The notes under the pieces are model-generated. The model did no database searches, had not been told where the DNA came from, and was given only the letters and a program-made list of their open reading frames with translations. Source: Himantopus leucocephalus (Eukaryota; Chordata; Aves; Charadriiformes; Recurvirostridae). Taken from it: a stretch of 64,000 nt of DNA. Position 1 is the stretch's first letter, and every line of letters begins with the position of its first letter. This document shows positions 52,501 to 61,500 of this stretch, one piece after another. The translations under genes were made by a program, and so were the position numbers. The stretch lies in contig RSEF01000031.1 of the NCBI GenBank assembly GCA_003993805.1, forward strand, positions 53,508,189 through 53,572,188. Reading direction: 5' to 3'.

Positions 52501-55500
52501 CCTTCTCCCACAAATTTCTGCATTTCTTTTGCTCTGCAATAGTCAGATTATCTCCTTTATTTTATAGATGATAGCTGTAGCAGAAGAAGAGGTCAAGAAG
52601 GGATGAACAACAAACTGACATTTAGAAATGAGGACCCAATCCATGCTCTCTTCAAAGAGAACTACAGAAATCGGCAAATAAGAGGGCCAGGTCAGGGCTT
52701 ATATACAAATTTTTACTGGCAGATTCTTTGCCTTCTTTTTTAAGAAGTGAAGCTGTAACAATGCACCTAAGTAGGACAAAGGACAAAAAAGCCAAATGAC
52801 AAATTATGCAATAATTATTAATTTTTAAAAGCTTTGCAGGATAAATACCAATATCAACAGAGATCTCAGAAGAAAGAAAAGCAATAATGACTTACTATTA
52901 GTGTAACGTTGCTTGCCTTAGGATCTACTTCTGTTTCACCTTTCATAATGCTCAGTCTAATAATGAAGATCTCCTGAACTTCAACTTCTTCATGAGGATA
53001 GATTTGCAGATTAATAGCTCTCAGACCTCCTTCTCCATCTCCAAAATAGAATGATCCATTCACAGGGTCACCAATGTCACTATTCAGAGGAGATAAAACC
53101 TCTTCTGAATTGGGTCCCAAGATGTCCCAATTAATCTGTGGAAGACATTGGTTTCAGATTTAGAGTGGTGGTAAATTATAACAGCCTCCCAGGGAGAGAA
53201 ACGACAGAGTACCACAAGTGACATAAAAATTCTTGTATCTGGTAACTAGCTATTTTTAAATATTTGCTGTTAACACAGTATACAAAATGTTCATAATTAA
53301 TTCTATGCGGGAAAATATATAATCCTTTGGAAAAATAAACATAACAAATTATAAATGAAAATTCTGAAGTGTCAGTTAGCCACAATGCCAGTCTATGAAA
53401 TTCTAGGTATTAGTAACAGAAAAGAAGAGAAACTGAGATTTCTTTAGCATGTACCAGTAAACACACAGGCTAGTTTCTATTTCTCCCCCTTTTGTGATCT
53501 GTTTTGTGAAGCTCCGCAAATGAGTACTCATGATCAAAACCATTCCCTGTGAAGTGTGACACCAAGACAGAAAATGAAAAATATTTCTTAAGAGTCTGCA
53601 ATAAAAGTTTTTAATCCCTCAAATGATGATTTGTACCTCTTCAGTCTGATTACAAGCTAGAATATTTTCAAAATTTCCCACAAATTAGATTGTTTTTGAG
53701 GAAGTCATATTCAGCACTTTAAAATTATGATTTTGGCCATTTTAATTGTCTTTCAGTTTTCTCCAATGACTTCTCGAAAAAATCAAAGACCAAGGCAATT
53801 TTTATATGGGGAGAATCGGAGCTGATGGCCTTTACTGCCTATCTTCATTGGCCAAGACTGTGAAAGGCCTACTTTGGTTCAGATTTATACCTTCATTTTG
53901 TCAGTGGTCTGTACAGAGTAAAAAAAATACATCTAGAAAATTTATAGTAAACAATTTTCTAAAAAATTTTGCCCAGCTTTATGAAGTAATTCAACTGAAT
54001 TAAATTAAATTACTGGTGGTGCATCAAATTAACTCTATTTTTGATGGAATTAGGAGCTACTTCAAAACAAAGTACCCAAGACTCTAATAAAAGAAAGAAA
54101 GCAGGAGGAGAAAGAGAAGATTAAAAGAATAACAACATTTTCTGTTATACTGCAACTACATGCAATTCATGTTTAATAAAAAGCCACAAAGAATCTCTTG
54201 AAGGAAAATGCAGGAGCTTTTTGACCTAGTCAAAGCATTCAGCCTTTGATAGCCAGGGCCTACCTGTGTCTCCCCTAACAGTCTTCCAGTCCTTTCCAGC
54301 ACCAGCAACACTGCCGTGGGTGTATCAGGATTGGGAAGAATAATTCGACTTTGGTTGAGAAATCGGACAACGCCCTGGGGGGAGTCACTTTTAGCAATAG
54401 TGACCTGGCTCACGAGGTGGAGCCCAAGGACTGCTCCACCAGTGGCTCCTGTCAGCTGGATTTCAAATTGCTCTGCAAATTCACTGCATGGGAAAAGAAA
54501 ATGAGATTCTGAGATACGAGGGAAAAAAATAATTAAAACTGTACTTAGTAATTCAGTCATGCATCCGACTGGGTTTGTTTAAAGGTATACAGAAGTCAGC
54601 TCTGTAACCTCACATTAGAATACTCCTCCCATTTGCATAGAATGGGGATATCTGAAATACAAATAATGTTCTATTTTCTATTCATGTTAAATTTTAAAAA
54701 ACATAGGCAAAATATTTTATTATTCACAGAAGTACTATTTACACCCAATATTTCCGGCAATCTAATAAAAAAATGTATTTGTTTTGCCCAAATCTTAACA
54801 TGAATTATGAAACTTTAATGAGAGCATCTTTTTTCCCTTTTAAATTTAGGTGACTTTTCAGCACTGCAGAATTGTTTTTTTTCAGTTTTCATTCTACACA
54901 CAGGCATACTGCACATGCTAAAAAAGGATTTCTCAGAAGCAAATTAGTGAATAAATATCTGAAAAATTTGATTACCTTTCTTCATCATCTATAATAGAGA
55001 TATAAATAAAACTCTGGTTCTGTCCGTGATAAAAAATGACAGAATTATTATGGATGACATAGTCAACACCATCGGGAAGTGCAGAAATACTCCGAGAAAG
55101 AAAGTCAGCTGTTACATAGCCATAAGTTCCACGCTTCCTCACAACAGGAATCGTGATTAATCCAGCATCTTCTTCCACTGCCAGAATAATTGAGAAAAAG
55201 TTATCATCACAGGTATTTTATTTCAAAAATTTATGCCTTAGCCACAGAAATATCTTCTAAAGCACACTGAAAACTTAAGGTAAACTTACCCTGTAGAAGG
55301 ATATACTGTGGATCAAATTCTATGATGCCTTCTGCATTGTCACTTTTTGCTATAGTGACTTGTACTGTGGAGATATTTCCTATTATTGGAGGTTGATCCA
55401 CCTGTAGACCATTTTCTTTTACAGTAAAATCAAATCCACTTGCAAGAACATAAAAAAGAAAATTATATACAAAATTCTTGTGAAAGTATTCATGCATGTA

Positions 55501-58500
55501 TGACAATTTGTCAATTACTACAAATGCTTTTATTTTCTGACAGTTATCACTGAAGACTTTTTGGTCACAGTTTTTCAAACTATTATTAATGCAAAAATAT
55601 TAGTTTATTCATAGAAATGTGTATCTTTTATTTTTTCTTTCTCATTTTATCTTCTTATTTGAATTTCATGCATCTTGACAACTTGTATGTAATGTATGGA
55701 CATTTAGCTTTAATAAATCTTAATCAGCAAAATCTTTATGATAAAGTTAAAAGGGTTCACCATACATCCAATTTCTATTATGATTACTATTATAGCCGTC
55801 TTAGGAAATTTTACAGTAAAACAGCTGGAAACCAGTGGTGATTTTATGCAGGTAGACCAGATCCCAACTATAGTTTCTTCTTCCGCTTGTAATCAGTCAA
55901 CTGGGAATTTTATCTTTACCTTCCTTGGAGTTCCACTTTGGTAATCGTCACTGAAAAGTCTTCAGGACCTTCAGGAAAGTCATCATCATGAATTTCAACC
56001 AAAATCACTTTACTCTCCTCATGTGGTTCAAACAACAAGTCCCTTACTGTGGGAGTGAAATCAATTCCCTCCTCTGCAGTCCCATTTATTATCTGAAAGC
56101 AAAGACGCACTTTGCCATAGGATCCTCTGGAACGCACAATAGTGATGTTAACCTGAGGGAAAGAGGACATTTTCTTTAAAAAATGGCTTTGTTTTTCTGT
56201 TACAGTTGTCTTTAGGAGACTGTTCTAAAGGCATCTGTTCAACAGTTCTGCCAGGTAACAACAATTTGCCTTAGTAAGTACAGAGTACATGTAACTTATC
56301 AGATGGCCTTCTTTCGCAGAGTTTTAAAAAACTCCGAAAGCCTCAGATAGCCATTCTGCAGACTGTGCTTCAATAAATGTGAAATAAATCTTTGATTTAT
56401 TTTTTTTCTAAAGTGAAGCACAGCTCTAGCAACAACATTGATATCTATCAGTAATTTACGTAAAAAGGAATTTTAATCTAATACCCATTTTTCTTCTTCT
56501 GTTGTTTGCAGTAGTTCCCGTGAAAATGTAAACTCCCCATACGGAAAATCACTGGCGGCCATGGTAATATTTGCTGTGCTGCTAGATTCATTTATGAGTG
56601 CCCCATCACTGATTCCTGTCAGCTGAAACTGGTAGTAATGCTTCTCCTCTGGACGGTTGTCATCTACTGCCTAGGGAGAAGAACCAATGAAAGGTAAAAG
56701 GATTTAAAACATTTCCAGGGAGAGATGTATAACTAATTTTTAACAAAGATGCTAACTAAATAAAAGGAAGTACTTGAAATAGCGAGTGGTGTAAAATCTC
56801 TCATATACCTGTATTAGAACCACTGCTGCAGACTGTCTGTCTCGCATCGTCAAGGTCCCCGCCGTCTCAATAAATTCTGTGTGATGAGGAGGTGTTATAT
56901 TCCAATATATCATGATCTCACCAAAAATCCCTGGGCCACGTATCACGCTGCAGATCAGAACACAAACACAGATTTTATTTCCTACCTTTAATATTTAATA
57001 TCCAATCCACAGACAGACAGGATATCATATTATTGTGGATGAAAGAAATGCTACCAGCACCGTGAAGCTTGAGTTTTAATGTACTAAGTCACTATTAAGA
57101 TCTTTATGATTCCCTCTTCAGAGCAGTAACATTTCTGCAGTTCTGTTCTATTTCCCTGTGTTGGGAGGCATCTTGAGCTGTATTTTCACTGTGAGGTCTT
57201 TAGAGTTTCTTTGCATGTATAGCCCAAAAGTGGGGGCTGAAAACTGAGCTCTCTTGGTTCCATTCTGCTTTTCTGGAGACATATATGCAAAACAGAAGTG
57301 AAATGGGACTTAAGGCTAATGCCCAAAGGCAATTTTTTTTTTTTTTAAGGCAGAAGGATGCTAGAATACTGCTATGAGATCACCTGAGAAATGTTCTGTC
57401 TGCTACTTCTCTAAAAACCTAGAGCCTAATCTTACTCATGGCATCAGTCTTGGTGAACTAAGTCAAGCAAAAATTTGTCTATACCTAACATGATCTACTA
57501 CATGATCTACAGCTACCACTGCACAAAATATCACTTGGTCTTTTGTGCATCTCAGGGCAGCAGGAGAACCTGTTCTGTTGTTTGTACTGCCTGGTTCACC
57601 ACAGGAAAGTGCCATAAACCTTTTTTCTAATAGCCTTAGAAGGTACGGTAACATCTTCATTTCTTCATCCTGTTTTCAGTTGACTGAATGCAGTGAAATA
57701 ATTGCATCTTGTTTCAACTGAAAACCCAGTTCAGTTCCCGCTTCATAGAAATATACTGAAATAATGTTCAGGCATCAATCCTGAACTGAATCCTGAAAAG
57801 CACAAAGCACCTTCAAACATCACTGATTCCCTTCCGCCCTTCCTTTGATTAGAATCCTCTTTCCTTTAATGCATCAATGTTGCCAACAATTTGAAGACTG
57901 AGAGGCACATTCAGAGCTCCCCAGTAATACTGAAAAGACACGTACATAGTATATTCTGCCCTTCTTTAAAAACAAGCATTTAACTTTAAAAATAGTTCTG
58001 ATTTTAGGGTGATGACGAAATGCAGCACTCAAGAAATTCTTGCCAAGTGTGGAGTCTCATAGCTTTTGAAACAGAGCTGTTGTCCTTCCTTTGGAAAAAT
58101 GAGTGAGGTACCCACCTAATGAGAGCGGTTCCATTATAATTTCCTGAAGGCTCTCCAATCAGAACATGCTTGGATGAATGGGCTATCCCAACCACCCCAG
58201 AAGCTCCTTCATCGCCCACAATAATGATGGTTGCCACACCTATGAAGAGAAAAAAGCTTCACATGGTAAATGAAAGCTAACTAATGAGCTAACTCTTGTA
58301 AATCTTGTGACATGAGTGGTTAAGAACCAGCTTCCCAAAAAGCCCATGGAATCCCCATCCTTGGAGAAATTCAGAATTTGAGTAGACAAGGCACTCAGCA
58401 ATCTGACCTAATCGTGAAGTCTCCTGTTCCTTGAGCAGGGTTTTCAACTAGATGACCACCCTGCATGGTCCCTTACAAACGAAATTATTCTATGATTCTC

Positions 58501-61500
58501 ACAGGTCTGAACCTGGTTTTGGATTTGGTTTCTTTTTGTTAAAGAATTCTTTATGGACAATGATGTTAACTATCTGAACACAAAAGTCTACACTAACAAT
58601 GAACTAAAAGTTCTAATCTAAAATTCTCTATGATTTCTTCAGACAGGGAAACAACTTAGGGAAAAAGACTGACAGTCAAAATTGCTACCAACTAGCTGCT
58701 CACAAAATATATAAGCACTGCAGACTAAAATAGTACAAACAGACTTACTAGAATTGTCATATGAAATGTCTCAGAAGATAATGAATTAATTCTTTACCAT
58801 TTACAGGGGATATCTCTGCATCACCAGTAGAGACGAGCTGAATGGTAAATGTTTCATTCCCCTCCAGTAGTCCATCTTGTACCGCATGTAAAACAATCAA
58901 CTTCTGGGATTCAGTCTGAATCACATAAAGACCAGAACATATATAGATATACATATATTAAGCAAAACTAAACAAAGTATGGTATTATAAAAAATGCTTT
59001 TTTCTTTAACAAATCAAGTGTTAAGCATGCATATGCTTGATATGTTCTGTAATAGTTTTAATTATGACATTTCTGATCCGGTTGAAATGTTTTCTCACAG
59101 ATTAGTAAACAGTAAAAATTGTCTCTCAAACATTGTGTGCCACCCCAAAAATACCCTGGCTATTTTCAACTGATTAACAATTGAAATTGTTTTGAAATTG
59201 TACTCACATAGAAGTTTTCAACTTAGAGGAAACTTTCTGCACAAAATGTTTTCCATCAGAAAGTGCATATTCAATAGAATACATACATTTTATGTATTAA
59301 TATTATTAAGATTATGTCTATTAGGTCATAGCAAACTTTTGTCTAATCCCCATTTTTGTCAATGGGTAGTAGCAAATGCTTAAAATAAGAATATAGGAAA
59401 AAAGTAGGTACACATTGTATGTGTATGAATATATAAGAACTTCAGGAAGTAACAAGAATGTCCAGGCCTATCAGTAGAGAAAAGATAGCAAAATGACAGC
59501 AAACTTTGCCAAATACTGGTGGTCTTACCAAAAAAGCTATTTTCCAGCTGATTAAAAGAAACAACCAGTATGCCTACTTATTTAGTGCAAAATAGTCTTG
59601 TATAGACAGAATAGATTATGCTTTATGTTAAAACACTTTTCTTCATTAAATATTTTGAGTAGACCATAAAAGACCAACGTTAAGATGATAACAGCTTGAC
59701 AATATCCAATATTTCTACTTCTACTTCAGATTTTTAATCTATCATGAAACACAAATCAAATAACACTGTCCAGTTTGGAAATCACTAAGGTGTTCTATTA
59801 TTTTTTTTATAAATCTGCTATTTTTGAACATTCATTTATCCTTCTCACATTTTCAATATCAATTTTCTCTTTCAGTTGTCTGATACTGCAATGGCATAAA
59901 TATTCCTGTAATCAGTCTTCACATTAAGGACATTTTTTGTTCCTCTTTCTTAATCATAGAAACAACTCAGATTCAAAGAGCCTATCTTCCTGATTACATT
60001 ATGCTGCCTTAAAAAAAAGCATGTCAGCTTTGCTTTTCTGTTTAAAAAAACACTGCACACTGCTATCCCCACTGGTTCAAGCTGATGTTTTCTTAGTGTT
60101 ATAATACTTAGTAAGCCCCTACTTTTCTAAACACATAACAATAACCATGCAAACATACATGAGAAGAACATATTTATAAATCTAACAGTAAATAATTTAT
60201 TTCAATATCAGAAATACCTCGTTGAAGTGAAGGGTACCATTCAGAGGTGTCAGATCATATCTAGCTGCTTCCTCAAGAATCCACAACACTTTAACTGCTC
60301 CTCGTCCTCCTTGACTTCGTCTCACAGTGAGCCATACAACTGCAGCAGGGTCATCAGGTGCCTGAGGTTCCTTCACTGTTACCTGATGAAGAAAGAGGAG
60401 GAGGAAGAAGGAGAGGATGTAGCAAAACACATCGATACTGACTTGAGATAAGCAACAAAAAACATTATCTGTGACAATGTAAAATAAGGAAAAGAGTGAA
60501 AATCAACAGGAAGGTAATAGATGTAAGGAATGTGTTGAATTCTGCTAGCAAAGATTAGTCACTCGTGTTATTTTTGTATGCCCAATGATTCAAAACAATT
60601 ACAGACAATGAGTCACAAGCAGAGACAGCACCAGTAAAATGGCGAGCAGAAGAATCATTCACTGACAAGAACTAAGATGAGATACGTTTCATCATTTCTG
60701 TCCAAACTTTACTGTCAGTAATACAGATTATTACAAAACGATTTGAATATTCAACAGACTACCAAAAATCCTACCTGGGATGTCCTGAATTGTCAGTATA
60801 CTGCATTAAGTTGATTCTGTCATGCAGAAATCTACATCTATGCAGCAGCACTTTCATTGTTATTACCATCCCACACAGCTAGATGAAGACAAGCACTAAT
60901 ATGCCTTTCAATGAAGTCACATCTTTCATTGCAATTGGCTATGTGTTAGTGATACAAACTCATTATCCAGCTTTTGCAGAAAAGAGTGCAATCCAAATCA
61001 AACTCACGTTCTTTTCTTCAAACCCAAATACTCCAACAGGGGAATCATTTGGTGGAATAGCGACAGTTACAACGGTGTCATCCCCAAGTCTTGCACCACC
61101 TGTTACCCTCACCAGGGCAATCTTGAAGATCTCAAGGAATTCAACTTCATTGTCGTCTATGATTGTAATTTCTATTTCTCCTGTAGCCTGCAGAAATTGT
61201 TTAAAAGAAAGAGAAACAAAGTTTCATTTTTAATATTCTGTGAATTGTTAAAAAAAATCTGAAATTTGAAATAGATAAATTTTATCTAATAATAGATAAA
61301 CACACGCTGTTCGGCTGTGCTTATTGCTTATTGTACTTGTGTATTATATAGTAAGATAACAAAATTTCAAGAGTGCTTTTTAAGTCCATCAGTGTAAATC
61401 TTTTATGTTAAAACCAGCAGACTGCTCTACTTGGTACTCAGTAGGAAGTGCAGGTAGACAACATTGTACTTAAGCCAAAATTCTGCTCATGAAGTATATC

